Source: Epichloe hybrida
Taxonomy: Eukaryota; Ascomycota; Sordariomycetes; Hypocreales; Clavicipitaceae
DNA length: 64,000 bases
Direction: 5' to 3'
NCBI GenBank assembly: GCA_019022495.1
Contig: JAFEKR010000064.1
Span: 1-64,000 of the forward strand
Below, piece after piece: positions 21,685 to 34,779 of this stretch. How positions within the stretch are numbered: position 1 is the stretch's first letter; each line of letters opens with the position of its first letter. The translations under genes and the position numbers were made by a program. The notes under the pieces were generated by a model. It had not been told where the DNA came from. It saw only the letters and a program-made list of their open reading frames with translations, and ran no database searches.

Positions 21685-24600
21685 AACTTATTTATTAAGG
21701 GTTTACCTTTATAATTAGACTATCTTAATAGTATATTTACTAGGTTACTTTTCCTAGGTCTATACCTAATTATAAAGTAAAAAGGGCAGAGAAATATACA
21801 CTATTTAGCTTATTTTCTATTTAGCTTTTACTATTTTATAAAAGTCTATAAGTTATAGTAATCTAATAGGACCTTTACTAGGGTTACTATACCTTTAATA
21901 TAGTATTACTAGTGTTTAAATAACTTTACTATAGTAAGTAACTCCTAATTTACTATACTATAATTATATTTAGTGTTTATAAACTTCCTTAACTAAAATA
22001 CTATAGAATACTATTAGCCCTTATTATCTTACTAAGATAAGATTCTTACTATTATAAAGACTAAAGTATTTATCTTAATACACACTAGCTAACTTAAGTT
22101 ATAATAATAAAGAAAAGGTACTTATTAAAAGGTATCTTTTAGCTAGTTAAATACTAGCTATTTTCTTTCCTTAAATATAAACTTCCTAGTCTAAATACTA
22201 TTTTAACTACCTTTTATTAGTATATATAAGAATACTATAATCCTAGAGTATTAGTAAATAAACCTTTAGTAAAAGTTATAAAATCCTAGGAAAAACTATA
22301 TATCTTTAAAGCTTATAAGCTCTTTTTAGTCTTAGATTATATTTACTTTATATATATTTATTAAAATACTATTAACTAATAGAATAAACCCTAGGAATTT
22401 TACTAATTTCTAGTAAAATAAACACTTTAAGGGTTTTATATATAACTTTACTAACCTTATATATTCTAAAACTTCCTTAATATATATAGTATACTTCTCT
22501 TATATTTTTAAGAAAATAAGGATATTATTTAAATATACTATATAAATAGTATTTACTAGCCTATAAAGTACTTTATAAATATAGCTCTAAAAAGTAACTA
22601 GTATATTAGTTAGCTTAAAGGATATTATAAGATATTTATAGTATTTATAATAGGTATAAAATATAGTCTTTTACTTATTACCCTTTTTAATATAAATTTA
22701 ATAGTAAGTATTCTTAATATTAATCTTTAAGAAGTAATAGGCTTCTTAGCACTAGTCTAGAATCTCTAAAATTAGGGGGAGAGTGTAGTAATTCTTTTAT
22801 ATTACTTTATTAAGTCCTTAATAATCTATATATAGTTAAAGTATCCTATTTTTCTTTAGTATAAATAGAATAAGTATACCTATAGGGCTTTTAGAGGGTT
22901 TTATCTAGCCTTTCTATAGGTTTTTATTAATATATTTATAGAGCTCCTTTAACTTACTTTAGGAGAGAGGGTAAATTAGTTTATATAAGGGCATAGCCCT
23001 AGGTATTAGGTTAATTATATAATTAGTTTTCTTTCTTAATAGTAAATTACTTACCTTATTTACTATAAATATATCTTTAAACTTATATAGTTCCTTAGGG
23101 ATATCTTTAATAGTTTTATATACTTTTACCTCCTTATTATCTTTAAGGGTAATAAACTTATTTTTTATAACTCCTATAATAGTATATATAATAGCCTTAT
23201 TATATATTACCTTTATAAACTTATAAGAAGTTATAAGTAAAAAGGCTATTTTCTTTTTCTTAAACTATTACTTTTAAGAGTATAAATAAAGATATATATA
23301 TTCTTTAATAAGTATATATATCCTTATTAAGATAAGGCTTTCCCTTACTCTTAGGTCTTTATTTATAGCTATATATAGTAGCTTAGTCCTTTTCTTTCTC
23401 TCTTAAGTCTTTAATAATAATAAGTACCTTATAAATACTATATTAAGGGACTATAAGGGCCCTTATTACTTAGAGAATAAGTGCTATAACCTTAGCTTAA
23501 TTAAGCTTATAGTTTCTTATAAATTTAATACTAATAATATTAAGCTTAGTATAGCTATCTAGATTTACTACTATTTTAATATCTTTATACCTATAAATAG
23601 TAACTAGTATATAAAATTAATACCTAATTAATACCTTAGTATTTAAGGTAAAGGTAAGGGCCTTTACTTTTACCTTAGGAAGTTTCCTTATTTATCTTAA
23701 GGATCTTTCCTTAGCTTATTATATTTATTTATAAGGTAATCTAGGCTATTATAGTTATAATATTATCTCTTATCCCTAACTTTACTATTATTTAAGTATA
23801 TAGCTAAGCCCTTTTCCTAGTCTTTATTTCTTTAATCTTTATATAGCTTATAACCTTAGGGTAAGTTATTTCTATAATATTAGGGATTCTTATATAATCC
23901 CTTATCTCCTAAATATTTAGGCTTTTACTTACTCTTTAGTATAGCCTCCTAAAATCACTAGGTAAGTTATATAACCTTCTCTTATATTTTTCTAGTAATA
24001 AAGGTATATAGGTTAATATAGTCCTATAGCTTAGGGAGTAACTTTATAAAGAATATAAGGATATAGGACTTTTCTAGGGCTTTTTCTAAGTATATCTCTA
24101 GTAAATCTAGGAAAATACTAAATTTAATAAGGCTTTAGCCCTTATATTACTTTATATTCTTAAGCTATATAGCTATTTAAGTATTATAGTTTATAAAGTC
24201 CTTAAGTAATATAAGTATCTAGGTCTAGAATTTATCCTAGTTATCCTTAAGATTATCCTAGCTATTAGCCTATTATTTATTAAGGTATTTATTTTATCTT
24301 ACCTTATAGTTAGTGTATATATAGTTAAGTATAAAGAGAATCTTTTAGTAATTATATTAGTATTTTTTCTTTACCTTATTAAAGGTATAGTTTAGGTTAT
24401 TTATCTATATTTTATACCTCTAGGGGTTTATAAGTTATTAAAGCTTAGTAATATTCTTAACTTTAACCTCTTAGCTACTATTACTTAAGGAAAAGCTAGC
24501 TCTTTACTTACTTTTTCCTTATACTTCCCTTAAGTTACCTTTAATAAGGTTAATAAGCTCTTATTCTTATTCTTATAATCTTTAGAGTTTTTCTAGCTAA

Positions 24601-25026
24601 GTAATTTACTTTAGTATTACTATAGCTTTACTATAAGGGGTAAAGAGTCTTATTATAAGCGTAATTTTATTAGTATATAGTGTGTCTTTACCTATAGTAT
24701 TACCCTTATTTAATTAGGTATAACTTTTATCTATTAGGGTTAGGTTATTATCTAATATTACTCTAGTAAATTAGGTAGTTTTCCCCCTTATATTACTCTT
24801 AGGTAACTAGTAAAAGAAGCTTTAGAATTATAAGAATAATAGTAACTAGGTAAAAGGTATAAGGGCTTTAGTATATTAACTAAAGCTTACTAAGTCTAAA
24901 TATATTATATATATAAGTTACTATCTTATAGCTAGTGGCTTACTAGTGTTACGTGAACCTAGCCCTAGGGCCTCGCTAGCCTGTGGCGCGCGCAGGTGCA
25001 CCTGTTATTATGAGTGGGGCCTCACA
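21685..25026 (-). mobile_element. Gypsy-1b, truncated LTR retrotransposon (5' LTR, gag, protease, RT)
   Basis: Inverted copy of the left half of Gypsy-1a: 25,026 down to 21,685 matches 25,666-27,346 plus 32,456-34,118 in order, with nearly equal length (about 3.34 kb). It has the 198-bp 5' LTR at 24,829-25,026, then degenerate gag and pol up to the RT/RNase H region. It is cut at 21,685, exactly where the gene-rich DNA begins, so integrase, chromodomain and 3' LTR are missing. By alignment its RT lies at about 22,320-23,010. All frames are broken by RIP. Confidence 0.88.
24829..25026 (-). repeat. 5' LTR of Gypsy-1b (198 bp)
   Basis: Reverse complement of the Gypsy-1a LTRs and exactly 198 bp, like both of them. 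It retains a GC-rich core (gcgcgcgcaggtgcacctg around 24,987-25,003) despite the AT-rich setting. Termini are TG..TA on its own strand, from TG..CA. Confidence 0.88.
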
Positions 25027-25660
25027 GTTAGTAAGGTCTAATAGCTTCTAAGAATAACCGCACGCTAAACTAACTTATAGGTGTGGGCTAATCCCTTAGC
25101 TTCGTGGCTTAGTTAGGTTTAATATATATTTTCCTACCTGCCTTATAAACCTAACTAACTACAATAATTAAATTTATTCTAAGAGAAACCTTTTTAAAGC
25201 TTAGTTTTAATAGAGTTTATAATAGCCTAGGTAGTAAATAATCCTTAATAAAAGACCACTACTCCTTAAATAAGGTATGTTTATAGAAGATATTATCTAT
25301 ATATATAGCTAATGCACTTAGATTACCTAAGAGTTAAGGGGTAGTAAGAGAGGGTTTAGGGTAAGGTAATAGGATTAGACTAAGTGTAATCCTTATTACT
25401 TTAGTTATTATAAACCTAGCTAATTAAGAACCTTAGGGTATATAAGATAGTTATAATTAACTAAACCTAGGGATATTAAAGGTAAACACATACCTTAACT
25501 TAGAAGCCATAGGTATTAACTAGTATACATATTTAAGGTTAAACACATAGTAGGAATTAATCTAAGGATTAGATAGTTAATCATGGATTTTAGCTAGTAA
25601 GGGTAACTAGCTGCCTAGTATGTCCTCCTTAACGTAAGAATAATTAATAGTAAGTTATTA
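25027..25660. other. AT-rich relic spacer between two head-to-head Gypsy-1 copies
   Basis: 634 bp before the TSD of Gypsy-1a. No domain was recognised on either strand. It is the pre-insertion flank of Gypsy-1a, continuous in origin with 52,118 onward. Confidence 0.5.
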
Positions 25661-25665
25661 CTTAG

Positions 25666-25863
25666 TGTGAGGCCCCACTCACAACAACAGGTGCACCTGC
25701 GCGCCTCACGGGCTAGCGAGGCCCTAGGGCTAGGTTTATGTAATACTAGTAAGCCACTAGCTATAAGACAGTGACTTATATATATAATATATTTAGACCT
25801 AGTAAGCTTTAGTTAATATACTAAAGCCCTTATATCTCTTACCTAGTTACTATTATTCTTATA
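25666..25863 (+). repeat. 5' LTR of Gypsy-1a (198 bp)
   Basis: Begins tgtgaggccccactcac and ends ttcttata (CA to TA at the last dinucleotide). Pairs with 51,920-52,117. Preceded by cttag. Confidence 0.92.
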
Positions 25864-27556
25864 ATTCTAAAGCTTCTCTTACTAGCTACCTAAGAGTAAT
25901 ATAAGGAGAAAAACCACTTAATTTACTAAAGTAATATTAGATAATAACCTAACCCTAATAAATAAGAGTTATACCTAATTAAATAAGGGTAATACTATAG
26001 GTAAAGATATACTATATACTAATAAAACTATACTTATAATAAGACCCTTTATCCCTTATAGTAAAGCTATAGTAATACTAAAGTAAATTACTTAGCTAGA
26101 AAAACTCTAAAGATAATAAGAATAAGAATAAAAGCTTATTAACTTTATTAAAGGTAACTTAAAGGAAGTATAAGGAAAAAGTAAGTAAAGAGCTAGCCTT
26201 TTCTTAAGTAATAGTAGCTAAGAGATTAAAGTTAAGAATATTACTAAGCTCTAATACCTTATAAACCCCTAAAGGTATAAAATATAGATAAATAACCTAA
26301 ACTATACCTTTAATAAGGTAAAGAAAAAATACTAATATAATTACTAAAAGATTCTCTTTATACTTAACTATATATATACTAACTATAGGGTAAGATAAGA
26401 TAAATACCTTAATAAATAATAGGCTAATAGCTAGGATAATCTTAAGGATAACTAGGATAAATTCTAGACCTAGATACTTATATTACTTAAGAACTTTATA
26501 AACTATAATACCTAAATAGCTATATAGCTTAAGAATATAAAGTAATATAAGGGCTAAAGCCTTATTAAATTTAGTATTTTCCTAGATTTACTAGAGATAT
26601 ACCTAGAAAAAGCCCTAGAAAAGTCCTATACCCTTATATTCTTTATAAAGTTACTCCTTAAGCTATAAAACTATATTAACTTATATACCTCTATTACTAG
26701 GAAAATATAAAAGAAAGTTATATAACTTACCTAGTGATTTTAGGAGGCTATACTAAAGAGTAAGTAAAAGCCTAAATATTTAGAAAATAAGGGATTATAT
26801 AAGAATCCCTAATATTATAGAAATAACTTACCTTAAGGTTATAAGCTATATAAAGATTAAAGAAATAAAGACTAAGAAAAAGGCCTAGCTATATACCTAA
26901 ATAATAGTAAAGTTAGGGATAAGAGATAATATTATAACTATAATAGCTTAAACTACCTTATAAATAAATATAATAAGCTAAGGAAAAATCCCTAAGATAA
27001 ATAAGGAAACTTCCTAAGGTAAAAGTAAAGGCCCTTACCTTTACCTTAAATACTAAGGTACTAATTAAGTATTAATTTTATATACTAGTTACTATTTATA
27101 AGTATAAAGATATTAAAATAGTAGTAAATCTAGATAGCTATACTAAGCTTAATATTATTAGTATTAAATTTATAAGAAACTATAAGCTTAATTAGGCTAA
27201 GGCTATAGTACTTATTCTCTAGGTAATAAGGGCTCTTATAGTCTCTTAATATAGTATTTATAAGGTACTTATTACTATTAAAAACTTAAGAGAGAAAGAA
27301 AAGAACCTTAAGTTACTATATATAGCTATAGATAAAGACCTAAGAGCAGAGGATTGTATTTAATTACAACTACAAATGTAATTGTGTAGTTGTAGTTGTA
27401 ATAATTACAATTAATTACAACTACAACTACAATTACAATTAATTACAAGATAGACTTTACAATTACAAATTAATTACAACTACAAGATAACAATTACAAT
27501 TACAATTACATAATTACATGTAATTATTATAGTAATAATAGTTAATAGTAAAAAGT

Positions 27557-27673
27557 AAGTAATAGTAATAGTAATAGTAATAGTAATAGTAATAGTAATA
27601 GTAATAGTAATAGTAATAGTAATAGTAATAGTAATAGTAATAGTAATAGTAATAGTAACAGTAATAGTAATAA
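27557..27673. repeat. Hexanucleotide microsatellite (agtaat)n
   Basis: About 19 near-perfect copies of agtaat inside the hAT element, close to its left subterminal region. One copy carries a C variant. Confidence 0.9.
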
Positions 27674-27859
27674 ATAAATTTCTATCTAAATAATTAAGTA
27701 AAAGCTTATAAGTCTAAATCACTATTAGAATGACTAGAGGACTCTAGATCTGATAAATCTTGGGGATTTTTAGGATCTAAGTTTTCTTCAAAGTTAGATG
27801 AATTTGACTCAAAGCTATGATAGTCAAATAGGTTAGTATATTGCTTAATATTAGCAATA

Positions 27860-30560
27860 TTATCCTCCTTTAGCCAATTCTTTAATAGTAATAATTCCTT
27901 AATAATATGATGTTTTAGTTTTGTTCAGCGCTTAGTAATAATATTTCCTCCCTAGTTAAACTGGCTTTCTATAGCACCAGAGGTAGCAGGAATTGCTAGG
28001 TATTTCCTAGCTAATATACTTAAAATAGGGAAAGATATAATATTTCTTTCCCACTATTTAAATATATCTTCCTATAAATAGTTAGTAAGTGAAATATATA
28101 ATATAATATATAAAAAGAGAAAACTTACCTTATCATCCATTAAATTAAGCCCTAAATAGCTAGAAATTTCGTTTTTTCTAGTCTTTTATATAGCCTTATC
28201 CCTTTCATTTATAAATAATCCTTTATAAAGCTTTATACTAGGTTTTGGCCTAGGATTATTAGGTTCTAGGTAAAGGATTAGAACCACTAATTTCTACTGA
28301 AAATTGGCTTTTCTGTGTTGGTTATGGCCCTTCTAGGCCTTCTGAATCAGAAAGACTATCTATCTCTAAATCATTAAATTTAGAGATAGAATTCTGTTTT
28401 TCTTTAAATAATGTATAGGTTCTAAAAGAAGATTAGTAACTTAATATAGATATTATAAGTTTATAAGGTAAAATATAATACTTACTCTTTATATTCTTTT
28501 TGTAAATCTGAAAGAAGTAATTTAATCTTTGGTTGTTTAACCATTAATCTCTTTTCAATTGTAGCTAGATTTAGCCTAGGGTCTAATAACATTGCAAATA
28601 AATAAGGTTTATAAAAATTATAGTTACTTTCTATATCTTTAGGAAAGTAATTCTGTAACTTTTGTAAACCAATATTTAAGCAATCAATAAAGACCTAGCT
28701 AAATGGAGCATATGAATGTTTCTAAAGGTATATTAGTAATAATAAACACTAATTAAGTAATAGAAAGATATAACTTACATCATTTTTATAAGCAATTTAG
28801 TCTTCTTTTATATTATTAAGATATTCATATATTCTAATAATAAAAATAGGGACTAACCCTAATGTATTATATTTTTGACTTTGTAATATAATAGTAAGTT
28901 CATAAAAAACCTCTAATATACTGCTTAAAGTTACTAAATCATCCTATTCTTGGGTTGAAGGCATAGCATCTTTTAAAGCAGCAATATTAGTATACTTATT
29001 TAATAGATTAATAGCTCCTTTTAACTCTAAAGAAGTATTAATCATTAAATAAGTAGAGTTCCATCTTGTTTCATTTGCTAGTTAAAAAGTTAGTATAATA
29101 TTATAATTAAATTAAATAGAAAACTAACTTACTAAGTGGAATTTTTGTAATATTATTATTTTTAGCTATAAGACTAAGTCTTTTAGCTTCTTTTAAAGCT
29201 TTAAGCCATTTTTTATAAATTGCTTGATTATTTTTAATAATAATAGCAATTCTTTTAAGCTTTCCTAGTAAACCTTATAAAAAGGTTAGTTAGTTAATAA
29301 ATATAATATTATAATTTGGTTTAACTTACCTTTAATAAAGGATTTAAATAGTTTTCCCTCAGGTTGATTTTCAATAGCTTGAAATTCTTCGATAGAATAA
29401 TGTAAATATTCGCTATTTTTAAATTCCTCTAAATTCTTAGAGGAGGATGTTGAATTTATAAATTTTGTAATAATATCCTTAGCAACAATATTAAGGACAT
29501 GTGCTATACATCGAATATCATGAGGTTCAATAATAATATTATTATAATTCTTATTAATATAAGAAGTTATAAATGTATTATTATTAGAACCATTATCTCT
29601 AGTAAAGCTTAAGAATACGTTAGCATATTAAAATTTATTATACTAAGTAGTAAACTTACCTTATAATATTCTTAGCTTCTAAATTATAGTCAAGAAGTAA
29701 GTTATTAAAGCATTTCTGAATATAAGCTCCACTATGTGAGCTAGAGAGATATTCAAAGCCTGATTATATTAGCTTAATAACTTTATAAGTTTAAATATAA
29801 AAAGTAAACTTACCTAAAAGCTTATATTTAAGCTTAAAATTAGGGTTAAGCTAACTAGCTAAAACTCCTAAATAAGATTTCGAATTAGTTGAGGTCCAAA
29901 TATCTAATTGAATAGATATTGACCCTAGGTTTAATGTTTGGTAATTTAGCTAAGAAATAAGTTCCTTTTTAGAAGCATTATATAAAGAATGAACTCTTTG
30001 TATAATACTTTTATAATTTAGTAAAGAAACCTTATTCTCATTGCTTAGATTTAATTAGCTTAGAGTTAATAGTAATAAAAGAAAATAAGTTACTTACCTA
30101 GAATAATAAGATAATAGTTATTTAAAAGAGCTACTATCTATTACGTTAAAAGCTAGGTTATTTTGTAACATAAACTTAATAACCAAAGTAATAGCTTTTT
30201 CTAGTAAAAACTCTTTAGAAAGAGTATTATTTCGATGTCGTTTTTTCGAAATAAAGTTCGTTATAGAAGATTGATTATCTGTTGTTACTATTTCTGTAAT
30301 TTCAGGCACTAAATGCATATTAGATAATAGGATTATTATAAGAAAAAGAGTTTATAACTTACTAATAATCTTATTAGGTTCTTTTTCATTAGATAAAGAA
30401 GTAGCAATATTTTTATGCTTAAATTTGTAGTGTTAAACCCCATTAGATGCTTGAAAACGATTAACTTTCGTTTTAAAGCTAAAAGAACAATTAGGTTAAG
30501 TACAATAGCCTATAACAACCCTATCCTTATTAGGAATTATCTTAGATAATTCAAAATTAA
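27860..30560 (-). pseudogene. Degenerate hAT transposase
   Basis: Minus-strand relic. Near 27,890-28,060 the C-terminal hAT dimerisation region is readable (FPILSILARKYLAIPATSG, then GGNIITKR) with RIP stops. At about 30,420-30,540 a Cys/His cluster with the layout of an N-terminal BED-like zinc finger is visible (C-x4-C, later HYKFKH). The longest open piece is 30,118-30,318 (66 codons). Many stops and shifts; it cannot be functional as it stands. Possible introns were not resolved. Confidence 0.75.
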
Positions 30561-30893
30561 ATAGGTTATGAGTATAGATATAGGCTCTTGTACTAAACAC
30601 ATAATTATCCTGATTTTCAGGGAGTTTTTCGTGAGAGCCTAAGTGGCTAGGTTCTGAGTTATTATTAGAAAGAGCAAAAGAAGAATCTAGGGTTAATTAG
30701 GTCATTTTAAAGATAAATAAGGGTAGTTATAAGCTTATGATAAAAAGGGAATTATTCTTCAATAGTTTAAGAAAAAGGTAAAATAGATAAAAAGAGAGAA
30801 TTTACTTGTATTATATAGAAAAGTAAATCTAGAATAATTACAAATCTTAAATAAAATACCTATAGCTAGAATATTCTAAATTTGCTATCTATA

Positions 30894-31215
30894 GCTTAAT
30901 TTGCCACTGCCTCACTTTAATTCTCGTATTGATAGCCTGATTTGCCACTGCCCCACTTTAATTCTCGTATTGATAGCCCGATTTGCCACTGCCTCACTTT
31001 AATTCTCGTATTAATAGCCTAATTTGCCATTGTCCCACTTTAATTCTTGTATTAATAGCCTGATTTGCCACTGCCCCACTTTAATTCTCATATTAATAGC
31101 CTAATTTGCCACTGCCTCACTTTAATTCTTGTATTAATAGCCTAATTTGCCACTGCCCTACTTTAATTCTTGTATTAATAGCCTAATTTACCACTGCCTT
31201 ACTTTAATTCTAGTA
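30894..31215. repeat. 41-bp minisatellite, about 8 copies
   Basis: Tandem 41-bp units starting atttgccactgcctcacttt and containing aattctcgta. They lie within the hAT element on the 5' side of its transposase. The copies differ mainly by C/T changes (ctcgta, cttgta, ctcata), consistent with RIP after amplification. Confidence 0.88.
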
Positions 31216-32789
31216 TTTACTATATTATTTTACATTACTTATTATAGTAATAGCTTAAAATAGCTTATAATAGCTCATAATAGCTTATATTACTAATATT
31301 ATTTATATTACTAATATTACTAATATTACTTATATTACTTATATTACTTATAATATTACTAGTGTTAAAGTTTAATTAAAAATAAATAACTAATAAATAA
31401 TTTAAATATAAAAACTAGTAAGTATAAGTAAATTACTATAGAAAAAGCTTAACTTTTTAATTATTTAGTATTTTAAGATTTTTTAAAATATTAATAAAAT
31501 AAAATTCTTTTCTCTTTTTTATTTTTAAAAATTCTAATATATTAATTAATAGTACTATTAATAAGTAAATAATATACTATATAAGACTTACTTTTTAAAA
31601 GACTATATAACTAAGTAAATAAGCTATATATAATATAATTTATTAAACTAACTTTTAAAGCTTATTTTCTATTATCTTTAAGATTAAAGAAATTATATTA
31701 AATATATTTATTATATTTATTATTAAATATTTAAGTTATTTTAAAGTAACTTTTCTACGTATTTTTACTAATTCTTTTTCTAGAAAAACCTTAAAAGTTA
31801 ATATAATTGTTTATAATTTTAATAAAATAGCTAAGTAACTAGGAATTCCTATTTTATATAAATTTAAATATTCTCTTAATAATAAGATAATAATACATAT
31901 TTATATAATATTATTAGAATTTTAGTCTTATTTATATATAATAAAAAATAATTTCTTTAGGGTATATACTATATTAAAAGTAAAAAAAGTATATTAAAAA
32001 GAATAGTAAATCTAAAAAAAAAGATATTAAAGTAAATAAACCTATAGTATATATAAAAAAAAACAGGCTATAAGATAAGACTAAAAGATTCTATATTTAG
32101 CTACTATATACCTATAATTAGCTTAATAGTCTAAATTAGCTTAGACTATAAAATATTATAACTAAATAACTAAATTATAAAAGAAAATAAGCGTAATATT
32201 AAGTTTATAAAGAAAAATCCAAAGAAAAATATATCTTAATTATATATAAGTTTTCTATTTTTAGTAACAATTACATGTAATTATGTAGTTGTAGTTGTAA
32301 TTAATTGTAATTATTACAACTACAATTACAATTAATTACATGTAGTTAACAATTATAATTAATTAATTACACCCTGGTAACAATTACAACTACAATTACA
32401 AGGTACCCCCTAAAAACTACATTAATTACACTACATACAATTGTCTGCCTAAGAGTAAGGGGAAGCCTTATCTTAATTAGGATATATATACTTACTAAAG
32501 AATATATATATCTTTATTTATACTCTTAAGAGTAATAGTTTAAGAAAAAGAAAATAGCCTTTTTACTTATAACTTCTTATAAGTTTATAAAGGTAATATA
32601 TAATAAGGCTATTATATATACTATTATAGAAGTTATAAAAGATAAGTTTATTACCCTTAAAGATAATAAGAAAGTAAAAATATATAAAACTATTAAAGAT
32701 ATCCCTAAGAAACTATATAAGTTTAAAGACATATTTATAGTAAATAAAGTAAGTAGTTTACTATTAAGAAAGAAAACTAATTATATAAT

Positions 32790-33480
32790 TAACCTAATAC
32801 CTAGGGCTATGCCCTTATATAAACTAATTTACCCTCTCTCCTAAAGTAAGTTAAAGGAGCTCTATAAATATATTAATAAAAACCTATAGAAAGGCTAGAT
32901 AAGACCCTTTAAGAGCCTTATAGGTATACCTATCCTATTTATACTAAAGAAAAATAAAATACTTTAACTATATATAAATTATTAAGGACTTAATAAAGTA
33001 ATATAAAAGAATTACTATACTCTCCCTTTAATTTTAGAGATCTTAAACTAGTGCTAAGGAGCTTACTACTTCTTAAAGATTAATATTAAGGATACTTACT
33101 ATTAAATTTATATTAAAGAGAGTAATAAGTAAAAGACTATATTTTATACCTATTATAAATACTATAAATATCTTATAATACCCTTTAAGCTAACTAATAT
33201 ACTAGTTACTTTTTAAAGCTATATTTATAAAGTGCTTTATAAGCTAGTAAATACTATTTATATAGTATATCTAAATAATATCCTTATTTTCTTAAAAATA
33301 TAAAAGAAATACACTATATATATTAAGGAAGTTTTAGAATATATAAGGTTAGTAAAGTTATATATAAAACCCTTAAAGTATTTATTTTACTAGGAATTAG
33401 TAAAATTTCTAGGGTTTATTCTATTAGTTAATAGCATTTTAATAGATATATATAAAGTAAATATAATCTAAGACTAAAAG
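32790..33480 (+). pseudogene. Gypsy-1a reverse transcriptase relic
   Basis: Plus-strand relic of the Ty3/Gypsy RT core. Readable blocks include an IYPLSPK-like N-terminal motif, a PFKLTN-like motif (from PFGLTNAP-type), and VYLNNILIF, the mutated form of the catalytic YxDD strand, whose Asp codons now read Asn (G-to-A). Multiple stops. The same region exists inverted in Gypsy-1b. Confidence 0.82.
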
Positions 33481-34779
33481 AAGCCTATAAGCTTTAAAGA
33501 TATATAGTCTTTCCTAGGATTTTATAACTTTTACTAAAGGTTTATTTACTAATACTCTAGGATTATAGCACCCTTATATATACTAATAAAAGGTAGTTAA
33601 AATAGTATTTAGACTAGGAAGTTTATATTTAAGGAAAGAGAATAGCTAGTATTTAACTAGCTAAAAGATACCTTTTAATAAGTACCTTTTCTTTATTATT
33701 ATAACTTAAGTTAGCTAGTGTGTATTAAGATAAATACTTTAGTCTTTATAATAGTAAGAATTTTATCTTAGTAAGATAATAAGGGCTAATAGTATTCTAT
33801 AGTATTTTAGTTAAGGAAGTTTATAAATACTAAATATAATTATAGTATAGTAAATTAGGAGTTACTTACTATAGTAAAGTTATTTAAACACTAGTAATAC
33901 TATATTAAAGGTATAGTAACCCTAGTAAAGGTCCTATTAGATTACTATAACTTATAGACTTTTATAAAATAGTAAAAGCTAAATAGAAAATAAGCTAAAT
34001 AGTGTATATTTCTCTGCCCTTTTTACTTTATAATTAGGTATAGACCTAGGAAAAGTAACCTAGTAAATATACTATTAAGATAGTCTAATTATAAAGGTAA
34101 ACCCTTAATAAATAAGTTACTTTTACTAAAGCTTTAAAAGAAAATAATAGCTACTAAAGAACTAGTAAAAGAAAAGATACTAATATATAAGAGAAAATAT
34201 AGTAAGATACCTTTAGGGGAGGAAAATACCCTAGTTATAATATATTAAAGAGAATATAATAAGATACCTTTAAGGGAGGAAAATACCCTAGTCTTAGTAA
34301 AGAGGCTTAGTAAAATACCTTTAAGGGAGGAAAATACCCTAGCTACTATAAAGAGAGCTTTAGAGGCTAAAGTAACCTAGTTAAGAGGCTAGTTAGCTAC
34401 TATAAATCTAGTAAAAGATTAGCTAAATAAGGGTAATTTCTAGGAGAAAGTAATATATATCTAAGATATTAGCATAGTATAAGAGATATAGGAGACTATT
34501 AAGCTACTAAATCCTTACTAATCTAGGCTAAATAAACTATTAGTATAATTACTATAGAAAGCATAGGATTAAGATTTAGATTTATAAAGGTAAAATAGTA
34601 AGATTAATAATTCCCTAGTAAAAGGTAAGGGAAAAGCTAGTCTATAGTTATATAGTATAAGGGGCCTCCTAATATACTAAGACTAAGTAGTTATTCCCTA
34701 GGAGCTTATCTTATAATAGAAGCTTTTATAGCTATACTATAATAATTTACTAGTAAGTTACTTTAGGACTAAATATACT

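Larger units (their letters stand above)
27347..32447 (-). mobile_element. hAT-family DNA transposon (5.1 kb) inserted in Gypsy-1a
   Basis: Bounded by imperfect terminal inverted repeats (cagaggattgtat at the left; the right end reads cagacaattgtat on the other strand) and by the 8-bp TSD cctaagag (27,339-27,346 and 32,448-32,455), the length typical of hAT elements. Both ends carry clusters of TTAATTACAACTACAA-type subterminal repeats (27,358-27,520 and 32,265-32,440). The transposase relic is on the minus strand. The flanking Gypsy-1 sequence resumes exactly, as shown by the uninterrupted copy Gypsy-1b. Confidence 0.9.

Noticed and set aside
30894..31215. Possible CRISPR array (regular 41-bp repeats)
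   Set aside because: Units are contiguous without unique spacers and lie in a eukaryotic transposon; it is a minisatellite.
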